Source: Combretum micranthum (lineage: Eukaryota; Streptophyta; Magnoliopsida; Myrtales; Combretaceae). From it: DNA of 64,000 nt. Shown one piece after another: positions 12,036-23,700 of this stretch. The stretch covers positions 997,501-1,061,500 of the forward strand of contig JAMXBD010000025.1 of the NCBI GenBank assembly GCA_024138025.1, read 5' to 3'. Both the position numbers and the translations under genes were made by a program. How positions within the stretch are numbered: position 1 is the stretch's first letter; each line of letters opens with the position of its first letter. The notes under the pieces were generated by a model. The model saw nothing but the letters and a program-made list of their open reading frames with translations. It searched no databases and was not told where the DNA came from.

Positions 12036-14185
12036 ATGGAGCCAGGCCCCATTGATGATTCAGTACTTTCCCAGCAGGGCAGACATCGTTCCTCAGCTGT
12101 TTGGTTAGATGAGGTACCAAATCACATACTGCACTTCCATTTTAAGCTTTGTGGATTCACAATATCAACATGGGTAATAACGTTTCATGTATTTCTTCCA
12201 GGCATCCGCTACAGCGCTCCTTGTTAGGCGTAGGGAACCGACCTCCAGGCACGACCAGGTTGGACGCCCTATAGACGAGCGTATATTGCCTTATTTGGAG
12301 CAGGCTGGATTCATTGGTCTTGCACGTCTCCCCTACATTCAGCTTGATTGGCATCTCATTTCTGCATTGGTGGAGAGATGGCGTCCAGAGACTCACACCT
12401 TCCACTTGCCTCATGGGAGATGACCATCACGTTACAGGATGTGGAGGTCCAGTTAGGACTGCCAGTACATGGTTTACCAGTAGTTGGTAGCACATCCATT
12501 GCTACCGGGTGGCAGTCAGAGTGCATGAGGCTATTAGGGGCTTACCCACAGGGTGGTACTTCTCGTGGAGGTCGTCTGAGCCTTACTTGGCTACGGTCAC
12601 ATTTTGCACATTTACGGATGATGCACCGGAGGAGCAGATCATCAGGCATGCTCGTGCTTACATACTGCAGCTAATGGGTGGGTGTATATTTGCAGATAAA
12701 TCTGGTTCACTAGTACACTCTATGTTCCTGCCATTGTTAGAGGACTTCGCTCAGGCGGGCCAGTACAGCTGGGGTAGTGCTTGCCTTAGCTGGTTATATC
12801 GTCAGCTTTGTCGTGCTTCTCTCGAGGGTGTGGAGCAGATTGGTGGAGCGCTTGTGCTATTGCAGGTGTGGGCATGGGATCGATTCCCTGTTATAGCACC
12901 TCGAGCACGTTTTGGTCCACCGTTGCATGCTGCAGCGCCCTTGCTGCACGATGGTCGATCATCCGGGACACTACTCGTCACCCATCTCACGTCATCTCAG
13001 CTTATAGGGAGGCGTTTGACATGATAGGGTCTGAACAGGTATAAATCCTTTCACATTCACCCAAAAACTTACATAAGTATTATTGTTTCTTTGTGTAACG
13101 AGTTTTGTTTTATGGCACAGATTGTTTGGCTCCCTTACACAGATGACATCCTCCATAGACTTCCACCATACTGTCGTCAGGGTATGGATGTCTGGACAGC
13201 CCGGGTCCCCCTCATTTGCTTTTCATACATCGAGTGGTATTTCCCAGATCGTGTCATTCGACAGTTTGGGGGTTACCAGACAGTTCCAACTGGATGTAAC
13301 ACGGATAGGGACCTGCATAAGATAGATTTGGGGGCGGGTCGACACTAATTGGATTGTTCATCATGCTGTGTATCATGAAATGTGGAATGAGAGACATGAT
13401 CGCCTGGTCGATGTTGACCTTCCATTCGGGGTCGACCCTGACTACTTGCGTTGGTTTAGACGTGTCACCAGGAGATATATTAGCCATACGGTGCTATGGT
13501 CGGTGGTTTGGTGAGACATAGATATTATATTTCATTTCTCATATATAAAGATATGCAATTGCGAATCTTATTTCCTCCATTATTGCAGGCCGATCGATTT
13601 AGGCGGATCAGGATGACTTCTGATATAGCAGAAGCTCATTCCATTGCAGATGAGGCCATACAGACTGTAGATGAGCATGGTGTTATCGACCATCTTTATC
13701 CTGAGTCTCGGTACACCGCACCTACCGAGGTTGAAGCTGCTGCAGAGGATGACAGTGAGCATGATCAGCAGCAGTACCAGACTGTTCGTCATGCTCCATC
13801 ACTAGCTCGATCCACATCTACAGTTGTCAGGGGACGCCATAGCACCTCATCATTGCCTTCCTACCATACTCCATACAGCGAGGTTGGCTCTTCATCTCAT
13901 CAGCCTCCACCACCGCCGCAGAAGAGGCGTCCAGTACCTCCACCTGATGATGCCGATATGGGTGAGGGAGTTACACAGTTATCACAGCATAGGAGATCCA
14001 TCCATGCCTCCCCTGTCCCTCCACCAGATTTCAGTGCATCACCTACTGAGGGGCTGATCCTCCTGAGCCAGCACCTGCACAGCGTGGTGCACGATCCATA
14101 TTGTCTAGGATCTCTAGGAGCGTACGGAGGCCCCCTAGGAGGAGATAGCGTTATATTTTCTACTTTGTATTTGCTTTTCATTTAA
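12036..14185 (+). pseudogene. plant mobile domain (MAIN-like) gene carried by the MULE
   Basis: It starts with a short exon (MEPGPIDDSVLSQ..., 12036-12113). The intron 12114-12201 joins in phase to 'RILPYLEQAGFIGLARLPYI' and 'THTFHLPHG', then 'MTITLQDVEVQLGLPVHG' after a 1-nt frameshift near 12416. Another frameshift near 12545 precedes the 'LVHSMFLPLLEDF...YSWGSACLSWLY' and 'LLQVWAWDRFP' block of the PMD family. Likely introns are 13039-13120 and 13511-13588. A low-complexity Pro/Ser/His-rich tail ends at 14185. Host PMD proteins (MAIN, MAIL1) act in the nucleus on gene expression and TE silencing; PMD genes are also known inside transposons. The ATG lies 100 bases past the transposase stop, so it is probably a separate second gene. 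Frameshifts make it a pseudogene. Confidence 0.88.
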
Positions 14186-14516
14186 ACTATTAAACTCATA
14201 TGTATTTATGGCATGTAATTATATTTTCTTTATCTTAGTTCTGTTCTCAATGAATGTTGCTTCTGCACGTTTGGGGTTGAACTAAGTTTGCAGGATTGAG
14301 CTGTTGGATGTGTTGTTGTTGGTGTTACAATTTCTATGTTTTGGGTGTTCGAATTATTTCTGTGGAGTCAGGGAGATAGTATTGGTGTAATTTTTGCAGG
14401 TTGAAAATCTTCGATTCACACTTTTTTATCTGTTTTACTGGTTATAGCTGACATTGGTTGTATATCGGCTTTTTTTGCAGGACAAGGGGGGAGGGGGGGG
14501 AGGTGGATGCGTTGAA
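14186..14516 (+). other. MULE 3' spacer
   Basis: AT-rich non-coding sequence between the PMD gene and the right hairpin array. It ends in a G-rich tract (about 14484-14502, runs of G) next to the hairpins. Probable 3' UTR and terminator region of the PMD gene; no clear poly(A) signal was chosen. Confidence 0.5.
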
Positions 14517-14602
14517 GGCGCTGTTCCTAACGGCGCCTTCCCCTAACACTAAAACGGCGCCTTCTTTGTAAACTCGAAGGCGCTGTCTTTGACAGCGCCT
14601 TC
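14517..14602 (+). repeat. right subterminal hairpins of the MULE
   Basis: One hairpin at 14517-14537 pairs GGCGCTGTT with AACGGCGCC (one mismatch). A second at 14576-14602 has perfect 12-bp arms (GAAGGCGCTGTC with GACAGCGCCTTC) and a TTT loop. Between them (14551-14564) is a half-site AAAACGGCGCCTTC. They match the two hairpin types of the left end. Confidence 0.85.
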
Positions 14603-14673
14603 AGTAACCCATATCTAAAATTATTTTCCAGAATGTCCCATTTCGGGACAAGTCCCATTTTCGCCCAAAAACC
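14576..14673 (-). repeat. MULE right terminal inverted repeat
   Basis: Read on the minus strand it starts GGTTTTTGGGCGAAAATGGG, then ACTTGTCCCGAAATGGGAC, and reaches the GGCGCTGTC hairpin, as on the left. Identity is high in the outer 50 bp and weaker in the AT-rich middle. Confidence 0.85.
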
Positions 14674-14683
14674 TCATTTTCTA
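14674..14683. repeat. MULE target-site duplication, right copy
   Basis: TCATTTTCTA, identical to 8303-8312. LINE sequence resumes immediately after it. Confidence 0.9.
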
Positions 14684-14830
14684 TAGGCCAAGCAACCACA
14701 TCAGAACATGAGTAAAGCCTCGACATCCTATGCTATAGATTGCTGTACTTGGAAGAAAATCTAGAATCTTAATACTTTACCCAAGCTCCGTCATTTTTTT
14801 TGGAAAGTTTTGTAAAATTCCTCTCCAACC

Positions 14831-16060
14831 ATGCTGAACTTGTGCAAACGATGTGCTTGTGAGAGTCGTAGTTGTCCGTTTTGTAGCAAAGAGGAATCTC
14901 TTCAGCATGTGTTACTTTGCTGTCCTTGGACTGATTATGTTTGGGTAAAAAGTTTCAATTGGAGAGTTGATAGACGACAAGTGACGTCCTTGGGGAAATG
15001 GTGGCTAGACTGTATCAAGCAAGCTACTGTTTTGGACTTTAATGAAAAAGAGCAGGCAGTTCATTTAGTTGAGGTGTTATGGTTCTTGTGGAAGGAGTGT
15101 TGTGAGGCAATGTTTGGGAACAAAATTCCTTCTCTTAGAAGAGTTATCTTATAGATCAGGTGATGATGGAGGGAGAAAAGCAGAGCGAGCAAGGGGGTAG
15201 TTCCTATTAACAATGTGGTGGATGAATAGGATAATGTTTGTGATCCTAATGGTTTAATTATGTCTCTTTCGGGTAGGTGGGAGTTGAGGGCTTGCAGATT
15301 TAGTCATGTTGGTGTAAAACAGTTTGAGATTTTGAACAAGGAGGCTGATGGTAGTATTAAGGAGAGAAGTTATGTTGACAGTGTTGGGTTGCATTAATCT
15401 GTGCAAAACAATGCTGGTGATGGAATTAATGAGACCGTTGGAAGACAGCTAGAAGCCAGTAGTGTGTTGACGAGAGAGTGATTTTAGCACTGCCTGTAAG
15501 CCTGATGTTCAAACTTTACAGGTGTCTCTAGGAGGAAAATATTTCACTCTTTTTGTCTCTTTTGATGGTTCTTGGGCTGGACCCAATGAGAACACATGGC
15601 TTGCAATTGTGGTCTGTAATAGCTGAGGAGATCGTAATGCTAGGAGTTTTGACGTGGGCTTTTTTTTCCTCATCAGAAATCTCTAAGATACATGCTCTCA
15701 ATCTTGCTCGGCGTCTTGTGATGGAAAATAATTGGGCTCGGGTTGTTTTTATGTCAGATAGCAACTTGCAAGGCATTGATCTCTGCTATCTCGGCTGGAC
15801 CCAGTTTCTTACATTGGGCCTCTTTACCTCTTTTTCAAGCAGACTGTGGATCTATTGGAGATGTTACCTGATTGGATCGTTGTCTTTTGTTTTGTCAAGC
15901 GGCAAATTGGGTGGCTTCTAACACTAGGAAAAGAATATGTCCATTTGATCGGAGGTTAAACACTCCATTCTCTCACGAGAAGCTACTAGTCTTTGATTCT
16001 TCTTGTCACTTAGATAATGTTGATAGAGTGAATTTTCATAAGTTTTTGGACCCTGGTTGA
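14831..16060 (+). pseudogene. LINE zf-RVT and RNase H domains, broken
   Basis: 14831-15154 reads 'CKRCACESRSCPFCSKEESLQHVLLCC', the Cys/His zf-RVT domain of plant LINE ORF2, followed by a Trp-rich stretch (VWVKSF..., WWLDCIKQ, VLWFLWKE). After a degenerate linker with stops, 15545-15780 encodes a plant RNase H (RVT_3). 'VSFDGSWAGPNE' carries the first Asp, and 'EISKIHALNLARRLV' the helix with the conserved Glu/Ala pattern. 'VVFMSDS' carries the next Asp. Frameshifts occur near 15610 and 15790. RNase H would remove element RNA from the cDNA hybrid. Orientation and order match the left LINE block. Confidence 0.85.
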
Positions 16061-16105
16061 TGAGTAATGAAGTTTTTTTCAATGGCCAAAAAATAAAATA
16101 AAGTA

Positions 16106-17884
16106 AACTACGGGGAAGAGGAGTAGAGGACTGTAATTGGCCTAAGATACAGAGTAAATTGATGGAGGTGGATTGAGTGATAGCGTCCCTAATTTCTAGT
16201 ATGGCTTAGAGCATGAATCACTTTAATGACGAACCCGTGGTTCTGTTTATAGTTTTGAGACAATTTATGAACTTTAGCTATAGATGTCGTTTTGTGATCT
16301 ATAAATTTTTGTAACTTGAGGAGAAAGTCGCAAATACAATTAGGTGAAAATGAAAATTATACGTGTATATGGTGGATATAAAAGTATCAATAACTTGGAT
16401 GTTCTAGCCTGTATAGGTTTACAAATCTTAAGTTATATAACAGGAAAACAAATAAGACAGGTGTAAAGAGTAAAAAAGTGCGTCAAACTCAATAGCTTCT
16501 TTTGGTAATAAAAGTTCAAAGAACTTAGAGGTTGATAAAAAAATACATATTAAGACAAAAACAAAAATTAAGACATAGGAAACAGGGTAAATTACAAAAC
16601 TATCTTTCTATTTTCCTTTACATACATTTAGCTCCTTGTATATTTTTCAAATTGAGTATTTATATTTTCAAATTTTTTAAGAAAGAAATTGTTTAATACT
16701 CTCATAGCCATTTTAACCCTGAAAAATAATAAAAAAAAATGTTTTAGTATTTTTCAATTGTTTCTTCCAAGGATAAAATAGTATGATAAAGTTCAACAAC
16801 ACATTTTTAAAGATTTCGAACTATAAGCTCAATTTTAAAAATAAATATATAAGTACATATAATATATGTATATAACTATATATATAAACAAAGAAGTGCA
16901 TTTACAATTTTTTCAAAAAAAAAAAAAAAAAAACCTAAATCACTAATAGGATCTTGTATGTGTTTTCACATCATGATTTTGGGACTAACTATGCTTCAAA
17001 TCCCATTGCTTGTCGTGACAATTTAAAATGGTGATTTCTAATACTTGTACGTCATCTCCAAGGAAATAGGATGTTGCAAAGTCCTACAAGGCTCAATATA
17101 CCAAGTTACCAACTACAACCTAGAAGGACCGGCGTTGGTAATTTTATTATGGACTTTTTTTTACAATAACACGATCAATAGAATTATTATAGTAGAGAAT
17201 CAGATTTGATACCTCAAAAATAAGAATATTTTATAATTCAACTAATCGTATAATTTAAAGTCAAATGAAGATAATAATCATCCTGGTCATGGGACTGTTG
17301 ATTTTTTTTTTTTTTCATTTAGTATATTTCACATTTCAAAAGCTTCCCCCATTTTTCAAGACTAATCATATGTTTCTTAAAGAAAGCAAACTATAAAAAG
17401 ACAATATTTTTCCCTCCTTTTTTTACTGGTAAAGGCGTGTCCACAATGCATGTCTAAAAATTAAATATGATATTATAATAAAATTTTTATTACAAATTGT
17501 TGAATCGAACTATAAACATGATTGATAATTTAAAAAAAAAATGATTGTACACATAGTCTAAAATGTATTCGTTTAGAAAAGCTAAAAATATTTTTGAGAG
17601 TTTACTTTTACTTAAAGAATAAAGATATATGATAAAAAATGAAGAAGAATAAAGATAGTTTGAAAGGAGAAAACGAAAAAAAAAAAAAGGAGATAAAAGA
17701 GGGCTAGTATATCATGGAAAAAGAAAATGGCTCAGTGTTATCGATAAGTACTTCTTGTTGTTGTTGTTGTTGTTAATAACAAGTGAATCCTCTGTTATTC
17801 ATAATCCATGTCAAAAAAGATAGAAACTAAGGTATGGTAGTTATTATGTTTTATATTTATTTTATTAGAGTTACTCTAAGTTAG
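16106..17884. other. AT-rich intergenic DNA
   Basis: No supported gene. Contains poly(A)/poly(T) runs (for example 16916-16934) and a (GTT)n microsatellite at 17755-17774. Otherwise nothing recognised. Confidence 0.6.
17755..17774. repeat. (TTG)n microsatellite
   Basis: About six and a half uninterrupted TTG units. Confidence 0.9.
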
Positions 17885-18275
17885 GGTTTTCACTGAGTCG
17901 AGTCAATATAATATCAAACTTGAATTCGATTGGAATAAAAAACTCGAAGCTCGATCTCAAACTCAATTAATTTTGATTTTTAAATTCGAACTCGACTCAA
18001 TATAATGCCCGATAAACTCGAACTCGACTCGATTAAGCTCGATTACTATTTTAAATATTGATTTAACTATAAATAATATTTAATACCAGATAAACTTGGA
18101 CTTGACTCGATCGAATTTAATACTTAATTAAGCTCGATTAAACTTGCAAGCTTATTGAGTTGAGTATTTTAAAGCTCGAACTCAAACTTGATAGCTACTT
18201 GAGTAGCTCGACTCGATACTCGACTATAAGTGAGTCGAATTCGAGTAACTCGCAAACTGTCTCGACTAACTTACA
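17885..18275. repeat. CTCGA-rich non-autonomous transposon-like repeat
   Basis: Dense reiteration of 'ctcgaactcgactcga', 'aagctcgatta' and 'gagtcga' on both strands. The end near 17895 reads GAGTCGAGTCAAT and that near 18262 reads CTCGACTAACTT, so ends are roughly inverted. This style is common to old non-autonomous plant DNA elements. Superfamily not assigned. Confidence 0.5.
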
Positions 18276-18599
18276 GTCCTAGTTACTCCTTTCTATCTTT
18301 TTTTTTTTTTCTTTTGTAATCATCCTTATGTTACTCAACTCCTATGCCAATAATTAGGAAACTTTTATAGCCCATTTCAGGATCATTCGGTCCATCACTT
18401 TACCATTAAAATGATTGTAGCATATACACTAATAATTATTAATCCACTGGTTCTATTATAAGTAAGAACCATTCATAATTGCTATTTTCTCTAAGTGAAT
18501 TTCTATAGTTACGGAAATTCTTTTATAAAATTCTATCAAAATTCTAAGTCTAAAATCCCTAATCCTAGCTTAATATTATAACCTACAAAAAGCCTGTTA

Positions 18600-18860
18600 A
18601 TAATTTTGATAAGGGATAATGTCACAAATGGTACCTGAATTTTGATAAAACATATAATTAGGTACTTAAGTTTTAAAATTGATCAATTTAATACTCAAAA
18701 TTTGAAATTAATTAATTAAGTGCCTAAAAAACTTTGAAATTGATCAATTTGATATCATAAAGAACTTGATGGAGGTATTATTGATGTGCATAAAAAGTTC
18801 TTTCACGTACTAAGTTAATAAAATTCAAAATTTTTATACTTAATTATATATTTTGTTAAA
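18600..18860. repeat. diverged repeat element with internal duplications
   Basis: 'aggtacttaagttttaaaa' plus 'ttgatcaatttaatact' recurs as 'agtgcctaaaaaactttgaa' plus 'ttgatcaatttgatat', a unit of about 60 bp. The whole reads like a dispersed plant repeat ('tcacaaatggtacctgaatttt'). No coding content. Confidence 0.45.
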
Positions 18861-20687
18861 TTTTGGGTAGCATTCTCCACGTTAACCCTTTTATAATGTG
18901 ATATAAGAATAGTCAAAAACGGAAAACGGGAGCCATGGACTTGTCTTTCTGCTGACCAATATTTCATCCACAAGTTTTTTGTTTTTCTAAACTTTCTTGT
19001 CCTTCCCATCTATTTTGAAACACAATCATTAATGGAAAATTCATTCTTATGTGCTACGTAGTTCGTATTACATGCGCGTGATGTCTAGATGCAAATTCTA
19101 GAACGACAACAAGTCTAGGACGTAATTCAACGTCTGTTAGCTAGGTTTTTTACTTTGAATTCAGCGATTCCATTTCCACAGTTTCGAAAAAAATACGTTT
19201 AAAATAAAGCCAATCATGGAAAAGGATTACCAAGTCAAAAGGGAATTCGTTTCACACGCATTTTTAATAAAGTTATCAAAGTCAAAATCAGTTAGGGAAA
19301 ATATCGTAAAAATTGAATCTTCTATGTATGCAAATCCTTATAGCCTGATAATATATTAATTTTCTAATAAGATGGATTAGATTTAAATCTCTATTCTATA
19401 TTGCAATCATTAATTAAAAAACAAAAATCACATTTTTAAATTTTATGTTTGTGTTTAGTTTTTAATATTATTATATTGTTGAGGGACAAGATAACATAAT
19501 AGTGCTAAAAGGAATTTTTTTTTTTTTTAAGATTAAAGGTATAAATACTCCATTTCAAAAATAAAAGTTAAGTGCACATGATATAAAAAAGGTATTTTTG
19601 TTGTTTATCAAAGAAACTCCAACGCCATTTATGGGAGATATATATAAATCCTCTATATTTTAATTTACTAATTTAAGTTTTTCTAACACTTTATGAATTA
19701 AAGTCGTTTATGTTTGTGTGATTTTCACCAATTAAATCTATGCTTTAATATTTATTTAGATTTATGACTAAATATTTACATACTGTGATAATGTTTATTT
19801 AGAATCTTATATGATTCACTTTAAAGTATAAATAAATGAATTACAAAGAAAAATTATAAATAATCCATAAGCTATCATAGATATGCTAACATAATAACAT
19901 AAAGGAGAGTTGTTGTTTTTTTTAAAGTAAAAACCACATAGAGTTAAAATTTAAGAATATTAAAATATAGTTTGAAGTTCGCTAGGGTTCATGCGGTAGA
20001 TGGTAAAAATATCGGCTTCCAATTTATTGATATAGGCTCGACTCAATCCTTCCTCAAAAGTTGTAGTAGCCAGTATTTGGCTAAAAGTAATGCAAAAAGA
20101 AAAAATAGTATACTTTAGAGTTTAATATGATGTGTTCTTACTAGAAAGTTAAAAGTTTAAAGATTATTTGTAAATTATAATGTTTATCCATCAATTTATC
20201 AAAATTTGAGGAATTGTTTATAGACCTTAAACATTGATGCAAACCAAAATTAAAATTTAAGGAATGGATTTTATTTTGCCCAATTTTCGAACTATGCTTA
20301 AAACTCAAAAGAAGTTGCCAGTTTTGACAATGATCTTAGAAATTATATTAATATGCCTAATTGGGAAGGTGGGTACACATTTTGGCCCTTTTAGGGAGTC
20401 TGAGATAAAAAAATTCTCTCTTTATTACTCCCTATTGCAGCTTCTATTTATTTACCAAGTTGGTCACAAACCAAGAAAAAGAAAATTAATTATTTAATAT
20501 TCCCTAAACTTAACATTTACTTTTATATATTAACAAAATTAATTAATTAAAAACAAAATGTTCAAAAGGGAAGGGAACAAGTTAGATTAATATTTATTCT
20601 GAATGGCGGCCAAGGCCATCATACCTTGATGGTCGAAACAAGACCATATCGTGTGCCACTTGGTATTTATGGTCAAACAGTATCTCC
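18861..20687. other. AT-rich intergenic DNA upstream of PFK
   Basis: No supported gene. Short ORFs at 18815-19009 (minus) and 20264-20497 (plus) show no recognisable content. The last several hundred bases should hold PFK upstream control sequence; no specific element was identified besides the TATA box. Confidence 0.6.
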
Positions 20688-20748
20688 TATAAATAAGGTT
20701 GTGCTTAGCTTGGAAAACCTGTTCTCTGTCGTGTTTTTCTCTACGTGA
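20688..20748 (+). promoter_or_regulatory. PFK core promoter and short 5' UTR
   Basis: A consensus TATA box TATAAATA lies at 20688-20695, 53 bases before the ATG at 20749. With usual plant spacing, transcription would start near 20720 and give a leader of about 30 bases. Confidence 0.65.
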
Positions 20749-23700
20749 ATGGATTCGATTCATGCTTTCTCCTCCCCGATCTCCTCACATGTCCATGTCC
20801 TTGAACAACACCAACAACAACAAAAACACCCTCTAATTCATCATCCTCTTAATACCAAGTCTAGTGTCCTTAGTTTTAATTCTGGGGTCCCTCCAAAAGT
20901 TACTAACAATAGCAATAATAATACTACAAGCACCAGAACCAACGCTGTTATGGGTTTATCTAAGGTTTCCAAGATTGTCAAGGGTGATGCTGGTTATGTT
21001 CTTGAAGACGTCCCTCATTTTACCGATTACATTCCTAATCTTCCGGTACCATAATGTCCATGTTTTGTAATCCTTTTATATATTTTTATGGTCATGCATG
21101 AGCACAGCATTAGGATCATTTTATTGGTTTTCTAGTATAGGTATTGTGTTCACGTTGTACAAGTTCTATATCAAACTTTGTGTTATGTCCATAACATATA
21201 AAGAAGTAGAAGCAGAGATGGAAAACAATAAAACAGGATAGGATAACATGATGTTTTTATACTAGAAGATAGTTTTCAAGCTTTTATATGTCTCTATATC
21301 GGGAATTTTCGTTCAAAGTTCGTGTCGGAATTCGGCTTGTGATTTATGGTAGTTTTCATGCTTGCTGTTCAGCTCCCAATCAATTGAAATTGCACCTGTT
21401 AAAGGCAAGTTTCATATTATGACAAATTTCGCAAGCGAGTTTATAGATGCCCTTTGCCTTGTTTATGGTTGATTGATGGAGAACCCTTTTAGATTTATAA
21501 ATTTCCTATGCTGTTCAATGACAACTAGAGGAATATTTCGTTTAATGGATTAACTAATTTTGGTGTTGTTGCAGACTTATCCTAACCCATTGCAAGATAA
21601 TCCTGCATATTCGGTTGTTAAGTAAGTCAGATATCGCTCTTTAATGTCAAAATGTGGAAGCAAATGTTTGAAAAACCATTGTTTATCTGGAGAATTTGTT
21701 TTCAGTCACTTATGATTCTCTTTTCCAGGCAGTACTTTGTGGATGTCGATGACACCGTCGCCCAACAGGTCAGCCTACTCTCCTCATTCTCCATTTTATA
21801 TTTCTGCCATTAGTAGTAGAAGGTTGCATTGCACCTTTCATCATTAAGGCTTGGAAGAGTAAAGTCACTATGCCACTATCTGTATGTTCTAGGTCAAATC
21901 ACTATACCAGTAACATGATGATAATAGGCAAGTCAACAGTGAATTTCATGAGTAATGACGTTACAGCTCTTGCTTTGCAGATTGTTGTTCATAAAAGCAG
22001 TCCAAGGGGATTGCATTTTCGGCGTGCTGGACCCCGTCAAAAAGTATGATAATAGACTTAAAATTGGCTTACACTCTTCGTGAATATTGATTAACCATGC
22101 TGTTGAATGCTGCAGGTATATTTTGAACCTGACGATGTTCATGCTTGTATTGTGACATGCGGTGGTCTCTGTCCAGGACTTAATACCGTGGTCAGGGAAA
22201 TCGTTTGTGGCTTGTACAATATGTATGGTGTGAGGAAAGTTATTGGCATCGATGTAAGCAAGACCTTCCTCTTTCTTTGCACCATTTTAAGTTAAGAATT
22301 TGTATGATGATTTTGCGCTGACATTGTTTATGGAATCTGCAGGGTGGGTACAAAGGCTTTTATTCTCGCAATACAATTAATCTGACTCCAAAGGTTGTTA
22401 ATGATATACATAAACGTGGGGGTACAATCCTAGGGACCTCAAGAGGTGGCCATGATACCTCAAAAATAGTTGATAGCATTCAAGATCGGGGAATCAATCA
22501 GGTTAATGAAAAGATTCTGCTTTTGAGTAAAACTTTTTTGTGTCTAGGCCTTGTACTTTATAGCAGAAGCTTATGATTATAAATCTTGAATTCACAGGTT
22601 TACATAATTGGGGGAGATGGAACTCAGAAAGGTGCTGCTATGATATATGAGGTAAGATGAACGCAGAATCAAAGAAATTTCTAATACTTCACAAAATTTT
22701 CCATGGACTGTGGAGCTTTTTTTCTTTTTGCAATAGTTCCTAGTATTTCTTTATGTCTCTTTAAAAGTATATGTATCTTATTTCATAGAACTCTATTCTT
22801 AAATCATGTAGGAAATCAGAAAGCGAGGTCTAAAAGTAGCAGTAGCTGGAATTCCGAAAACCATTGATAACGACATTGCGGTAATTCCATAGCTATTAGC
22901 TAGCAGCACTTCTTTCAATTGATACCAAATCTCCAAACTTTTTGTAATGTGCTAGTCTTGTGTAGGTTATTGACAGGTCTTTTGGTTTTGATACTGCTGT
23001 CGAGGAGGCTCAACGTGCTATTAATGCAGCACATGTTGAAGCTGAGAGCACTGAGAATGGCATTGGTGTTGTAAAGCTAATGGGACGCTATAGTGGTATG
23101 CTTCCTGCATCTTGTCATGCTGCCTTTTTTACCTCATATGGCTAATACCGCTAGTTCTTTCCCTTAGTATTCAAGAAAGAAAAAGGTGAAAGCAAATTGT
23201 GCTTGCTGTATTTCTGGTAGAAGAACATCTAAAAGTAGGCGCACAGATTTAGCTATCTTTCACTCTTGATTTTGCAGGATTTATTGCAATGTATGCTACT
23301 CTTGCAAGTCGAGATGTAGACTGTTGCTTGATTCCTGAGTCCCCATTTTATCTGGAGGGTCGTGGTGGCCTGTTAGAGCATGTAGAGAGGTGTCTCAAAG
23401 AGAATGGACACATGGTTCTTGTCATTGCTGAAGGTGCAGGACAGGAACTTGTCTCTGAAAATAAGTCTTCAGATAAGGACGCATCTGGAAACAAACTTCT
23501 CCAAGATGTTGGCCATTGGATTTCACAAAAAATTAAGGTTCGGCTTCTCATTTATGTACTTCATTTGCTTTGATAGATTCTTGGCCATCAAACCAGCACA
23601 GGGAATTCCATCCATTTACTTTAGAAAATAATCAATCCTTTCTTTTCTTGGATAGTATTAGTAGTAAATTATTCTATTTCTTGATGTAACTTAATATCTC

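Larger units (their letters stand above)
8313..14673 (+). mobile_element. Mutator-like DNA transposon with transposase and PMD gene
   Basis: This 6361-bp element is bounded by imperfect inverted repeats that start GGTTTTTGACCGAAAATGGG on the left and GGTTTTTGGGCGAAAATGGG on the right (minus strand). Identical 10-bp direct repeats flank it. Inside, in order: hairpin array, TATA/CT-rich leader with an intron, MURA-type transposase (9226-11936), MAIN-like PMD gene (12036-14185), spacer, hairpin array. Both genes run on the plus strand. Its GC content is clearly higher than that of the surrounding DNA. Both genes carry stops or frameshifts, so this copy is non-autonomous. The perfect target duplication shows that neither end has been rearranged since insertion. 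Confidence 0.92.
6600..16105 (+). mobile_element. 5'-truncated L1-type LINE, split by a MULE
   Basis: Two blocks of a plant non-LTR retrotransposon in the same orientation flank the MULE. The left block (from about 6600) carries the reverse transcriptase. The right block (14684-16105) carries the zf-RVT domain and a C-terminal RNase H. No endonuclease domain lies upstream, so the copy is 5'-truncated. The 3' end is marked by an A-rich tail after 16085 ('aaaaaataaaataaag'). The two blocks join in the correct domain order across the MULE's 10-bp target duplication. All ORFs are broken by stops and indels, so the element is inactive. Confidence 0.85.

Noticed and set aside
13900..14181. Minus-strand Gly-rich ORF
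   Set aside because: Reverse shadow of the Pro-rich tail of the PMD gene.
22107..22295. Separate small ORF inside PFK
   Set aside because: It is exon 5 of PFK read on into intron 5.
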